NCBI GenBank assembly: GCA_028278335.1
Contig: JANQEN010000240.1
Location: 1-64,000 of the forward strand
Direction of reading: 5' to 3'
Source: Chitinivibrionales bacterium
GTDB taxonomy: Bacteria > Fibrobacterota > Chitinivibrionia > Chitinivibrionales > JANQEN01
Length of the DNA stretch: 64,000 nt
Below are positions 25,715-34,997 of this stretch, piece after piece (the first letter of the stretch is position 1; each line of letters opens with the position of its first letter). A program made the translations under genes and the position numbers. A model generated the notes under the pieces. The model was not told the DNA's origin, did no database searches, and saw only the letters and a program-made list of their open reading frames with translations.

Positions 25715-27577
25715 ATGGACCTAGTCTATATACGGATTATTGTCTCCTCCTTACTCATTGTGGTGGGACTTTACACCTATTTAAAAAATCGGAATTCTCC
25801 ACGGTCAATAGTGCTCTCCTTGCTCCTTCTTATTTTAGCAATTGTCGTGTACTTTCACATACCATTGCTTTCTTATACGGTTATCATTCTTTTTGTATTA
25901 ACCGCTACCTTTCCCCGTTCGCAAATTGAGAGATATACTTCGCTGGATGCTCAAGATTTTATTACCAGCATAAATGACCTTCCCTTAAATTCACTCTTTT
26001 TAGATCCTGAGGGTACTATTACTGTGGCAAGTTCAGCGACCACGAACCTTTTGAGCTACAGAGGAGAGGAGCTGATTGGAATAAAATTCAATACCTTAGT
26101 AACTGGTAAAAACAAACCAGAATTCTTGATCGATGACTTTTTAGCTGGTGCCAAAGTAAAGGAGATTTCCTGCACCCTCAAGAAAAAGGATAAAACCTTT
26201 TTACCGATTCAACTATCTATAACACCAATAAGAAAGGTCGACACCAGCCAATCGGGATATCTGTGTATTCTTTCAAATCAACCGGTTGCCTTAACTGAAT
26301 TGGAGTCTTTAAAAAAACAGCTGCAAGAGCGAACAAAGAATCTTACCCAGGCCAACCTTAATCTTGAAAAGGTAATCGAGGAGCATAAAAAAACCGAATT
26401 CCAATTAAAGCAATCAATGGAAAAACTTCGAATTTCAGAGCGATTAAAGGCCCTTGGCCAATTGGCTGGCGGTGTAGCCCATGATTTTAAAAATCAACTT
26501 TTTGGAATTGCAGCAAATGCTCGCCTAATTAAGGGTCGAAGTCGGGACAATGAAAAGGTCCTTGGTTTTGCTGATAATATTATCAACGCCACCCATCACT
26601 CTTCTGATCTTACGAAGCAACTGCTGGCCTTTGCCCGTAAAGGAACATATCAATGCGTTGCCATTGCGGTTCCACCAATGATCACCAACCTTATCACCCT
26701 TTTAGAGCGCACCTTGGACAAAAAAATAAGGATAACAAGTCAGATATTAGAGCCCAAAGCAACCATTATTGGCGATCCTAGTCAGATAGAGAATGCATTG
26801 CTTAATTGCGCATTCAATGGTCGCGATGCCATGCCAAAGGGTGGCGAGCTCTCATTTATTGTCGAAACGGTCCACCTGGATGAATCCTATTGTAAAAAAA
26901 GTGATTATGACATAACCCCGGGAGACTTTATTCATATCGGGATAAAGGATACTGGCGGTGGAATTGAAAAGGAAAATATTGGCCAAATCTTTGAACCCTT
27001 CTTTACAACAAAGGATTTCGGACATGGTCTTGGTCTTGCAGCCGTGTATGGCACAATCAAGGAACACAATGGTGCAATCACTATTCAATCTGAATTACAA
27101 CAGGGTACCTTGATAAGTCTCTATATTCCTTCATCACAGGTGGAGGTACCAAAGAGAGAGAGGACCCGTGAATTGGATCACCTAACCCATCCTGTATCCC
27201 TCCTTGTTATCGAAGATGAGGTGGTCGTTCGGAACGCAACAAACAATACATTACAGGAGTTAGGTTTTACTGTTCATACCAAATCCAACGGCACAGAGGC
27301 ACTTACGTTTTATTCAGAAAACCATAGTTCCATTAACATGGTCCTTCTTGACATGATGCTTCCTGATTATGATGTGGAAGAGCTTTTTGATGCACTCATG
27401 TCAATTAACTCAGAGAGCCACATTATTCTGTGGTCAGCTCATACTGCTCCAAACACAATCGCTTCGCTCAAGCAAAAAGGCGCTCGAGCATTTATTGATA
27501 AAGGAACTGACATTCCTCAGTTTAAAGAAATAATGCTAGATTTAGTAGAAGAGCTGGAACCTAAGATTCACTCGTGA
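25715..27577 (+). CDS. Hybrid sensor histidine kinase with PAS and receiver domains
   Basis: The 620-residue protein has two or three N-terminal membrane helices (about 5-70), a PAS domain (about 82-195, with LFLDPEGTITVASSATTNLL), a coiled coil, a histidine kinase core with phosphorylated His256 (GGVAHDFKNQL), N-box (NALLNCAFNGRDAM), G1 (DTGGGI) and G2 (GHGLGLAAVYGTI), and a C-terminal receiver whose phosphoacceptor is Asp546 (LLDMMLPD) with Lys in FIDKG. The H-box is of the PAS-NtrB-like hybrid type. Its stop overlaps the end of the convergent response-regulator gene by 17 bp, which suggests, but does not prove, that the two work together. Confidence 0.93.
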   Translation: MDLVYIRIIVSSLLIVVGLYTYLKNRNSPRSIVLSLLLLILAIVVYFHIPLLSYTVIILFVLTATFPRSQIERYTSLDAQDFITSINDLPLNSLFLDPEGTITVASSATTNLLSYRGEELIGIKFNTLVTGKNKPEFLIDDFLAGAKVKEISCTLKKKDKTFLPIQLSITPIRKVDTSQSGYLCILSNQPVALTELESLKKQLQERTKNLTQANLNLEKVIEEHKKTEFQLKQSMEKLRISERLKALGQLAGGVAHDFKNQLFGIAANARLIKGRSRDNEKVLGFADNIINATHHSSDLTKQLLAFARKGTYQCVAIAVPPMITNLITLLERTLDKKIRITSQILEPKATIIGDPSQIENALLNCAFNGRDAMPKGGELSFIVETVHLDESYCKKSDYDITPGDFIHIGIKDTGGGIEKENIGQIFEPFFTTKDFGHGLGLAAVYGTIKEHNGAITIQSELQQGTLISLYIPSSQVEVPKRERTRELDHLTHPVSLLVIEDEVVVRNATNNTLQELGFTVHTKSNGTEALTFYSENHSSINMVLLDMMLPDYDVEELFDALMSINSESHIILWSAHTAPNTIASLKQKGARAFIDKGTDIPQFKEIMLDLVEELEPKIHS

Positions 27578-28325
27578 CATTATCCTTCTTGAGGATTACC
27601 TCTTCGTAGCGAGAAAAGTTCTTTTCAACAAACTCTATCTGTTGCTTGTAAAATGCCTGTAAGTGAGGATCTGAGTCATCCCTCGTAAAATCATATTCTG
27701 GAGCAATAAGCTCTTTGCTTAATGAAAGGACATAGTACAATGTATAGTAGAGAGGTATGGTAAAGCGCGGAGTAAAGGGTGAATGGGAGACACAGATTCT
27801 TTCTAAATTTCTCTTTGACATATAGCCTTGATCTGCCCACACAGATGCATCGGGAATAAGATTACTTTTTAGTAAATAATAGGTATTTATATGTTTCGTA
27901 CCCTTCCCATTAAGGATAAATCCCAAAGAGGAGGCTTTACATACATCATCAAACAGAAGTTCCTGTGATTCGGGACTCTTGTCAAAAACCTTCATAGCTC
28001 CCTGCTCTAAAGCTTCTGTGGCAATTGTCATGGAACCTAATCCTGAAAGCATCACCACAAAGGGAAAATGAGGATAGCGTTGCAAGATATCAAAACCACT
28101 CTCCTCTTTACCGATAGTAATGTCCAAAATCCAGCAATGCCAAGGGTTGTTTGATTCTTCAATAATTTTATAGGCCTCTTGCACCGTATCAGTGGTATGG
28201 AGATTAATCAAGGGAGAGCAAAACATATCCCTGACAACATTGAGAACAACCGATTCGTCATCCACAACTAAAATATTAATACGGTTTTCAAATAGATCGT
28301 ATATCTCTTGTGCTATGTGAATCAT
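27561..28325 (-). CDS. Response regulator with uncharacterised C-terminal domain
   Basis: The 254-residue protein has an N-terminal receiver (about 15-130) with acidic residues VVDDESV, Asp68 in WILDITIG, S in VVMLSGLGS and the Lys in VFDKSPES. The C-terminal half has no recognisable output family. It has a helical segment with ASVWADQGYMSKRNLERIC that could be a helix-turn-helix, and a Trp-free tail. Its 3' end overlaps the convergent hybrid kinase by 17 bp. A copy of a dispersed element (28384-28483) lies about 60 bp upstream of its start. Confidence 0.85.
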   Translation of the reverse strand: MIHIAQEIYDLFENRINILVVDDESVVLNVVRDMFCSPLINLHTTDTVQEAYKIIEESNNPWHCWILDITIGKEESGFDILQRYPHFPFVVMLSGLGSMTIATEALEQGAMKVFDKSPESQELLFDDVCKASSLGFILNGKGTKHINTYYLLKSNLIPDASVWADQGYMSKRNLERICVSHSPFTPRFTIPLYYTLYYVLSLSKELIAPEYDFTRDDSDPHLQAFYKQQIEFVEKNFSRYEEVILKKDNVTSES

Positions 28326-28383
28326 ATACCCTGTCTATACTGCTATCTTCATGAAATCGTGTAAGCTAGTCAGCACTAAGTTT

Positions 28384-28483
28384 GTTAACTATTTCTTGAA
28401 TTATGAGGCAACTACTCTTGCCGGGCACATGCTTCATATTAGGGCTTTAACGTCGGGTATACGTTAGTAACACTAATAGGTGA
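28384..28483. repeat. Dispersed element, copy A
   Basis: The segment starts GTTAACTATTTC and ends ACACTAATAGGTGAAG. It matches the element at 57687-57756 (GCTAACTATTACC to TACTAATAGGTGCGC), including GGTATACGTTAGTA against GGTTACGTCAGTA. Internal pairings GGCAA/TTGCC and AACGT/ACGTT are present. The terminal CTATT and AATAG can pair. It may be a short mobile element relic or a structured RNA. Confidence 0.55.
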
Positions 28484-28580
28484 AGAACCATTAATATACA
28501 TTATCGAAATGGAAAAAGAATAATCAAATTGTATGGTCCAGCCAAACAAGAGGGGTTAGCAAAGACCACACAAAATAAAT

Positions 28581-29753
28581 CTATTTGCTTAAAGCGCGAA
28601 CCATCACAACGCCATCAATAGTGCGGATTTTATCCAACAAGTTAGTGGTAACATCACTGTCTGTGTCAATTATTGTATAAGCATAGTCGCTTTTATGTTT
28701 GTTGAGCATCTCTGCAATATTGATCTTACTTTCCGCCAACATAGAGGTTATTTGGCCAACCATATTAGGAATATTTTTGTTTGCAATCAACAATCTCGTG
28801 GTATCCTTGCTTCGCTCAACCCGACAGTCGGGAAAATTCACTGAGTTTTTAATATTGCCATTCTCGATAAAGTCACGGAGTTGCTTAACTGCCATAACAG
28901 CACAGTTTTCCTCAGACTCAAAGGTTGATGCACCTAGGTGAGGAAAGGCCATGACCTTATCGGTCTTTAACTGGGCTTCATTAGGAAAATCAGTAATATA
29001 CACAGAGAGCTGATCATTATTTAGGGACTCAATAAGATCGGCGCTATTCACCAGTTCACCACGGGAGAAGTTTAAAAGACGGGTGCCTTTTTTTGCTTTG
29101 GATAGCAATGATTTATCCAACATACCTCGGGTATGTTCATTAAGTGGTACATGCAGGGTTATGTAATCTGATTCTGCCACAAGCTTTTCCAAACTCTCGG
29201 CTCGTTTAACACTCCGCGACAATCCCCAGGCCGCTTCAACAGAGATATAGGGATCAAATCCACATACTTCCATACCCAACGCCATGGCATCATTAGCCAC
29301 CATAACGCCTATTGCACCAAGCCCAACGACACCAAGCTTCTTCCCCTTGATTTCAGGACCAACAAACTGCTTTTTTCCTTCCTCAATCAATTTGGGAACT
29401 TTGTCACCCTCTCCAACAAGATCCTTAGTCCATACCATACTATTGAAAATTCTTCTGGAAGAGATAAAGAGTGCCGCAAGCACCAACTCCTTGACAGCGT
29501 TTGCATTGGCTCCAGGCGTATTAAAAACAACAATACCTCGCTCGGTATATTGAGCTATGGGAATATTGTTTACACCAGCACCAGCACGGGCTACACCAAG
29601 AACCGACTCCTCGATTGCCATGTCGTGCATATTATAACTACGGAGTAGAATACCATCGGGGTTTTCTACTTCTGTACCAATGGTATAGTCTTCATTAGGG
29701 AAATAAACCAGTCCCTTGTCGGATATTTTATTGAGGGTTTGAATTGTATACAT
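28581..29753 (-). CDS. serA: D-3-phosphoglycerate dehydrogenase
   Basis: The 390-residue enzyme has the D-isomer-specific 2-hydroxyacid dehydrogenase fold: NAD motif GKKLGVVGLGAIGVMVAND, FDPYISVEAAW, catalytic Arg in LLNFSRGELVN, Glu in DFPNEAQL and His in MAFPHLGAST. The C-terminal ACT domain (about 325-390, LIANKNIPNMVGQITSML) can sense serine. It oxidises 3-phosphoglycerate in serine synthesis, and it is the short ACT-containing form without the intervening ASB domain. The ATG at 29753 has GGGAG 6 nt upstream. It is a stand-alone gene; no serC neighbour is seen. Confidence 0.96.
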   Translation of the reverse strand: MYTIQTLNKISDKGLVYFPNEDYTIGTEVENPDGILLRSYNMHDMAIEESVLGVARAGAGVNNIPIAQYTERGIVVFNTPGANANAVKELVLAALFISSRRIFNSMVWTKDLVGEGDKVPKLIEEGKKQFVGPEIKGKKLGVVGLGAIGVMVANDAMALGMEVCGFDPYISVEAAWGLSRSVKRAESLEKLVAESDYITLHVPLNEHTRGMLDKSLLSKAKKGTRLLNFSRGELVNSADLIESLNNDQLSVYITDFPNEAQLKTDKVMAFPHLGASTFESEENCAVMAVKQLRDFIENGNIKNSVNFPDCRVERSKDTTRLLIANKNIPNMVGQITSMLAESKINIAEMLNKHKSDYAYTIIDTDSDVTTNLLDKIRTIDGVVMVRALSK

Positions 29754-30040
29754 TGTATGCTCCCACTACAATAGTATTAATGTTTGTATAAAATTAGGGG
29801 TATAAAATAACTTATGATTGGGATAAAGGATACAGTGAATATATTATTTCAATAGAAAGTTCACTGGATTTTGAGCCAATAGCTGACGAGAAAATAAAAT
29901 CCACTGTTGATGAACAGTAACAATAATAGTATACTAAGCTCATGAGATTACTGTGAATAGGAAGTAAGGACATCGAATTCTTGCTGGCATTGTTACATTC
30001 TCACAAAACACCTTTGCCAAGGATCAATTAATTAAGTTAT
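29754..30040. promoter_or_regulatory. Divergent region between serA and the DUF2225 gene
   Basis: This AT-rich 287-bp intergenic region has no ORF. It contains an inverted repeat CAGTGAA (about 29832-29838) and TTCACTG (about 29859-29865) that may form a hairpin or operator. No known riboswitch was recognised. Confidence 0.4.
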
Positions 30041-30052
30041 GTGGAATATACT

Positions 30053-31030
30053 ATGGCGATAAATGTTGCGGATGTAAAAAAACGACTACTAGCCTTGATT
30101 AATGACCCCAATTTGGTAAACGAATATATCCGATCCTATGGTCCAAAAATTGACATAAAAAACATCAAAGCTATCAAGGAGAAAAAATCCCAATCCATTC
30201 TTATTGAAGAGGAGGGAGAGGGTATTGATCCCATCTTTGAGCTGCAATTGCAGTGTCCAGTCTGTAATCAACATGATATAGTCTGCTATGAATTAAAGGC
30301 TAAGAGTCAACAGATAATCTACAATAAATTTATCGTCCCCACCTATAAAGGCGCCTCAGGTCATAGGACAATCAACTATACCATAATTTATACTACAGTT
30401 TGCCCCCGGTGTCTCTTTGCATCACCCGACAAAAATGACTTTAATCGATCAGGGCACTCAGGTGTAGGGAGTGGCAAATCTCAACTCAGTAATAACATCA
30501 TCATGATGCTTCAGGAAAAAATTGGTGAGCGCAAGGCTCTTCTAAAAAGTGTCACTGATTATGAACAATTTTTCGAACGTCCTCGCACCTTTGAAGCTGC
30601 TATCACAAGCCTTCGCCTTTCAATGCTTCGTGCTCATGTTGAAGCTTGGTTTGAGTCACCCTACAGCTATTATAAACTCTGCTCTTACTCCTTACGGATT
30701 GCCAAGATTATTAAGGATTCCGGTGGTGATAATCGCGAAGTGCTTCGTGAGGCTTTGGGATTTGCAGAAGAGTCATTTAGAACCTCCAACAATCCTTCTG
30801 AGGAGATCGAGATGCAGGTGGTCTATCTTATCTTCTCGCTTTACTTAAAATTGGGTGACCAGAGAAATGCCAACTCCTATCTCCAGGTCTTTTCCAATCT
30901 TAAAAACACTCGATTGGCTGAAATGAAAAGCGACGCTAAGCTCAACACTGTCTCAATAGACAAGTGGGAAGGCAAGGCAAAGTTTCTTTGGGAGGATCGA
31001 GATCTGGAAGATCTTTTTAAAGAAGAGTAG
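30053..31030 (+). CDS. DUF2225 zinc-ribbon protein
   Basis: I prefer the ATG at 30053 (MAINVADVKKRL, GTGGA 7 nt upstream) over the GTG at 30041. The 325-residue protein has two Cys pairs, CPVC (about residue 72) and CPRC (about 122), that form the zinc site of DUF2225. After them come RPRTFEAAITSLRLSMLRA and TPR-like helices (YKLCSYSLRIAKII, EMQVVYLIFSLYLKLGDQ). The function of DUF2225 is unknown; it is frequent in Firmicutes and spirochaetes. It is a monocistronic gene between serA and the MoxR pair. Confidence 0.8.
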   Translation: MAINVADVKKRLLALINDPNLVNEYIRSYGPKIDIKNIKAIKEKKSQSILIEEEGEGIDPIFELQLQCPVCNQHDIVCYELKAKSQQIIYNKFIVPTYKGASGHRTINYTIIYTTVCPRCLFASPDKNDFNRSGHSGVGSGKSQLSNNIIMMLQEKIGERKALLKSVTDYEQFFERPRTFEAAITSLRLSMLRAHVEAWFESPYSYYKLCSYSLRIAKIIKDSGGDNREVLREALGFAEESFRTSNNPSEEIEMQVVYLIFSLYLKLGDQRNANSYLQVFSNLKNTRLAEMKSDAKLNTVSIDKWEGKAKFLWEDRDLEDLFKEE

Positions 31031-31188
31031 ATCTTGGCCATTCGATCTCAAATCTATCTTACAATTATCTTACAGAATTTCCGGACATCATCAAACACAC
31101 CACGTAGCTAAGAGTATCATGCAATAGAGTTATTTATTATATTTGCCATTACATAAATTCAAAATATTTTAACCGAGGATAGAGAGAG

Positions 31189-32136
31189 ATGAAAACAATC
31201 TCAATCGATAATGTGGAGCTTCACCTGTCACATCCACATGCTAAAAGTGCACAGTGGATTGGTCAAGAAGAGGCTCAACGGCAATTACTTGCCTGCTGGT
31301 TAACCGTTGATGAGCGCGATCTACCCCTGGTACCTCGTATCATTGGTCATCCTGGTGTTGGAAAAACGACCTTGGCCATAGCAACGGCACAAGAACGAAA
31401 ACAGGATATTTACATCATGCAATGTACTGCAGATACTCGCCCTGAAGACCTCTTAGTAACACCGGTTCTATCAGAGCAGGGTGCCATCTCCTATCATGCC
31501 AGTCCCCTACTATCGGCGGTTATCACCGGTGGTGTTGCTGTGCTTGACGAGGGAAACCGAATGTCCGAAAAATCCTGGGCCTCTTTGGCTGGTCTATTTG
31601 ATTACCGCCGAACAGTTGAATCGATAATCGCAGGAATTACTATCACAGCCCACTCAGAGTTTCGCGCTGCGGTAACTATGAATGAGGATGAATCAACTTT
31701 TGAAATTCCCGATTACATCATGTCACGCCTTCAGCCAGGTATTGAGGTTGGCTTCCCCTCTCGAGAAGATGAACTACAAATTTTATCTTACAATATCCCC
31801 TTTTGCAAAGAAGAACTACTCAATCTTTGCGTTGACTTCTTACAGCAGGCTCATGGTTATGATTTGCCCTACTCTATTCGTGATGGTATCAATGCCATCC
31901 GCTACACTTTAAAACAAAAGAAGCAACAGCCCCAGGAGGAGGACAAAAAACTCTTCGAAAATGCAATCAAGCAGATCCTCGGCAATGAAGCCTTAGATTT
32001 AGATTCAATAGCTGAAAAGAGAAAGGCCTCACAAAATCAATCTCCCTACGATGACATTCCTGATGTTAATCTGGGTAACCTCTTTTTCCCAGATAACGAC
32101 TTGCTTAATCCCGACTCTCCGGAGGAGCCGGAGTAG
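31189..32136 (+). CDS. MoxR-like AAA+ ATPase
   Basis: The 315-residue AAA+ protein has Walker A GHPGVGKTT (Lys59), Walker B VAVLDEGNRM, Sensor 1 AAVTMNEDE, and arginine-finger and sensor-2-like MSRLQPGIEVGFPSR. MoxR family ATPases usually assemble or remodel protein complexes together with a VWA-domain partner. Here the next gene, overlapping by 1 nt, is a 607-residue DUF5682-like protein instead. The C-terminal tail is acidic (DNDLLNPDSPEEPE). A good ribosome-binding site (GAGAGAG) precedes it. Confidence 0.88.
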   Translation: MKTISIDNVELHLSHPHAKSAQWIGQEEAQRQLLACWLTVDERDLPLVPRIIGHPGVGKTTLAIATAQERKQDIYIMQCTADTRPEDLLVTPVLSEQGAISYHASPLLSAVITGGVAVLDEGNRMSEKSWASLAGLFDYRRTVESIIAGITITAHSEFRAAVTMNEDESTFEIPDYIMSRLQPGIEVGFPSREDELQILSYNIPFCKEELLNLCVDFLQQAHGYDLPYSIRDGINAIRYTLKQKKQQPQEEDKKLFENAIKQILGNEALDLDSIAEKRKASQNQSPYDDIPDVNLGNLFFPDNDLLNPDSPEEPE

Positions 32137-33959
32137 TGAAACTATCACCGGAAATAACTCTGGTACCAATTCTTCATGGCAAGCTTGCCATGAGCAGTTA
32201 CGTGCGACAACTATGCAACACAAACAGCTTTGATTGTATTGTCCTTGACCTTCCCGAACCCTTGGAAGAACATCTCTCCACGACAGTATCAAAGCTCCCC
32301 TACATTTCTGCCATTACCTTACAAAGTATGGATAGCCAAGATGGGTCACTCTTCTTTCTCCCGACAGATCCCTGTGACCCTGCAATTGAAGGAGTAAGGC
32401 AAGCCCAGCAAAACCGCCTTCCCTGTGTTTGCATAGGATACCCAGAGCTTTTTTCCGAAAAGCCGCTCCCCCCCTTACCTGATGCCCATGTCATTGACAA
32501 CATGGGCTTTGAAGAGTACGCAACACTCTGTCTCTCAGCACTCAAAGAGAGGACCTGCTCACCAACTGAAGAGCGCTCAGCCCAATACAGCGCGTATAAA
32601 CTCCATCAATTACGAAGCACCTATTCGAACATCCTTGCACTGGTACACTTTCGTCATATCATACCTCTCTGTAAGCATTTTAATATGGAGAAGACTCACA
32701 ACCTCACCTTTCCAGTGATGCAGTCCTATCGTGTTCACCAACATATCATCAACCCTGACCACCTCTATTTTGCCCTTGGTGAGCTTCCTTTTATCACTGG
32801 TATTTCAGAGAGTGAGCGATATGATCCTTTTGCACAACGAGTCACTATCAATCAAGCAATTAAAGATCTCTTCTGTCAAACACGGGATAATTATTTTGAG
32901 ACAAAAGAGGATACCTTGCACCTATCTCCGGTCCGTATTCAACGGGGATTGACCTTTCTTAGAAATCTATCCATTATGGATAAGTCGCTCTCACCAACGC
33001 TCTTTGATATTATCACAACCGCAAAAGGCATCGGTGGAAATCAGTATGCCCTAAACATTCTAAAATGTGCCAAATACTATCCCTATCTTCCCATTGAAGA
33101 GAGCAATGACTACCTCTCTATTGGTATTGACAAAATCATCTTTCCTCAGGAAAACGAGGCCCTACCTGCAATTAACATTCTAAAGGATTATGATGTTGTA
33201 TGGAAAACAATTTCTATAAAACCAGACCCTTCGGAATTACGAAAAAAAAAGTATCGCTACGCTTGGAATCCTTTTGGTATGTGTTCTCATCTACCGGAGG
33301 ATAGAAAAATTGAACTTTTTAATACCCATGTACGAGCCAAAGCTCAGCGTGCATTAAGTGAGGATTTAATAAAAACTGAGAAATTCGAATCCTCAGTAAA
33401 AGATGGCGTGGATATGAGAGAAACAATTCGAAACTGGCATACCGGAAATATCTATGTAAAAGAGATCCCACCCTCCCGGGGCACATTGGACACGGTGGTT
33501 ATCATTTTTGATGATGGCCACGATGAAAACTACCCACAACATGCAACCTGGTATGCCGAACATAACGAAGAATCAACTCTCACCTTCTATAGCACCGATC
33601 CTTTTTCGGATATGATCGGCCCAGGAATTGCACGATGTACCTACGGTGGTTTGTCCCTACTCTTTCCGCCCCGACCAATCCCCTGTGCTTTTGAGTTAAG
33701 TAAAAACATAGCTATGAAAAAGTTGTCCCATCGCTTGACGTACGGAGCACTGCTTTTTTCAAAGGAGCGTACAATTGCTTACATCGCTGAAAAAAAGCCA
33801 GACCTCTTTATTAAACGGATGGCTGCTAAGCTAAAAAAACGAATTGTCTGGGTACCGATGGCAAGCTTTAGTGCCGAAACCATTCGTAAGCTTCGTCGAT
33901 TTCATGTTCTTAATGGTAAAGAAGTACGATCCTGGGCCTCTCGATTTATTGGTGAATGA
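32136..33959 (+). CDS. Large unknown protein paired with MoxR ATPase (DUF5682-like)
   Basis: The 607-residue protein begins at a GTG that overlaps the MoxR stop by 1 nt. The N-terminal region resembles DUF5682/Tiki-like proteins: ITLVPILHGKLAMSSYVRQL, FDCIVLDLPEPLEEHL, PYISAITLQS, then FFLPTDPCDPAIEGVRQAQ and LPCVCIGYPELF. That order and spacing fit DUF5682, which is often linked to MoxR/VWA systems; the assignment is tentative. No VWA or catalytic motif is seen elsewhere. There are no signal peptide or membrane helices. It may be the substrate-recognition partner of the ATPase. Confidence 0.6.
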   Translation: MKLSPEITLVPILHGKLAMSSYVRQLCNTNSFDCIVLDLPEPLEEHLSTTVSKLPYISAITLQSMDSQDGSLFFLPTDPCDPAIEGVRQAQQNRLPCVCIGYPELFSEKPLPPLPDAHVIDNMGFEEYATLCLSALKERTCSPTEERSAQYSAYKLHQLRSTYSNILALVHFRHIIPLCKHFNMEKTHNLTFPVMQSYRVHQHIINPDHLYFALGELPFITGISESERYDPFAQRVTINQAIKDLFCQTRDNYFETKEDTLHLSPVRIQRGLTFLRNLSIMDKSLSPTLFDIITTAKGIGGNQYALNILKCAKYYPYLPIEESNDYLSIGIDKIIFPQENEALPAINILKDYDVVWKTISIKPDPSELRKKKYRYAWNPFGMCSHLPEDRKIELFNTHVRAKAQRALSEDLIKTEKFESSVKDGVDMRETIRNWHTGNIYVKEIPPSRGTLDTVVIIFDDGHDENYPQHATWYAEHNEESTLTFYSTDPFSDMIGPGIARCTYGGLSLLFPPRPIPCAFELSKNIAMKKLSHRLTYGALLFSKERTIAYIAEKKPDLFIKRMAAKLKKRIVWVPMASFSAETIRKLRRFHVLNGKEVRSWASRFIGE

Positions 33960-34050
33960 ACCAGTACTCTTTTTGTCGATAATCCCTCTATACAATTATA
34001 TAATATAAAGAGGCTAAAAGACTATAACAAATCCCTTTACACTTGTGCCT

Positions 34051-34965
34051 ATGAATATATTTATTAATCCATTGATACTACTTAAACACTTTTCTAAGTG
34101 CAAATTACTATTATTGACTCTAAGCCACACCCTCCTTACTTTTTCACAACCCTATGAACAGCAAGATGGCTTCTTCAATGAGCTTGAAAAGTCTTTGCTA
34201 CAGGAATACACCCTATGCACTGGTGACTCAAGCAATTCGAATATCGACAAAGTACTTTTATGGAAAAAGGGAATCAACCAACAGACTGCCCAACCCGAAT
34301 ATCAGAAGATGTTAAAAGAGTTTATTCTTCACACAGGAATCATCAAAGACATAATCCCCTGTCAAGTGTTAAATTGGTATAGAGACCGAACCCACTATTT
34401 GCATAGTCATGAGTCCTCTATTTCAAAGGTGCTCCTTTCTACATCAGACTCTCTATTAGACTCGGTAGGTATAGCAAAAGCTTTGGCTAATTGCCCGCCT
34501 TCACCCTTTGATTTTGAACCAATCCCCTTTGGACTCCCTCAGGTAATTTTCCAAAGGCTATATCATCAAACTTTTTCAATACCGCTACAGAACATGAGAA
34601 AATGTCTTATTGCAGAACATTTTCCCCTCCGTGGTTCCTACTACACCATCACCTTTTATGTCACAAAAAAGAGACCCTTTTTTCAATATGACATACAAGG
34701 ATATACCTATCCTGGCGATTCGCTTGATCAAAAAGTACGAGCCCAGGCAGACCAATTATTAGAATTCTTTTCGGAAAAAGCAGGTAAACCAGACCAACAC
34801 AACAGAATTGGATTTTTTGATATAAAGAAAGATACACTTGCCTCAGTAGCCCAATGGAATCGAGAACATCACCTTGCCACAATTAGTATTGGCCTCTCCC
34901 AGGGACGATATTACACCAAAGTATCGGTTGTTGACAATAAGGTGTTAGGTCGTCATAAGAGATAG
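34051..34965 (+). CDS. Secreted protein of unknown function
   Basis: The ORF has an N-terminal hydrophobic segment (CKLLLLTLSHTLLTFS) compatible with a signal peptide, so the 304-residue product is probably exported. Either the ATG at 34051 or the GTG at 34045 can be the start. The rest is rich in Gln, His and Tyr, without repeats or recognisable domains. The motif DRTHYLHSHESS and the C-terminal NREHHLATISIGLSQGRYY were noted. It lies 91 bp after the DUF5682-like gene on the same strand, and convergent to the ABC transporter genes. I cannot assign a function. Confidence 0.55.
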   Translation: MNIFINPLILLKHFSKCKLLLLTLSHTLLTFSQPYEQQDGFFNELEKSLLQEYTLCTGDSSNSNIDKVLLWKKGINQQTAQPEYQKMLKEFILHTGIIKDIIPCQVLNWYRDRTHYLHSHESSISKVLLSTSDSLLDSVGIAKALANCPPSPFDFEPIPFGLPQVIFQRLYHQTFSIPLQNMRKCLIAEHFPLRGSYYTITFYVTKKRPFFQYDIQGYTYPGDSLDQKVRAQADQLLEFFSEKAGKPDQHNRIGFFDIKKDTLASVAQWNREHHLATISIGLSQGRYYTKVSVVDNKVLGRHKR

Positions 34966-34997
34966 AACTCTCCAGAATATTTGCTTTTGTTCCATCG

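Noticed and set aside
28384-28483. Known riboswitch class
   Set aside because: The element was compared from memory with cobalamin, SAM, glycine, c-di-GMP, fluoride and other classes; no conserved core was matched, and the two copies are not placed consistently upstream of a gene.
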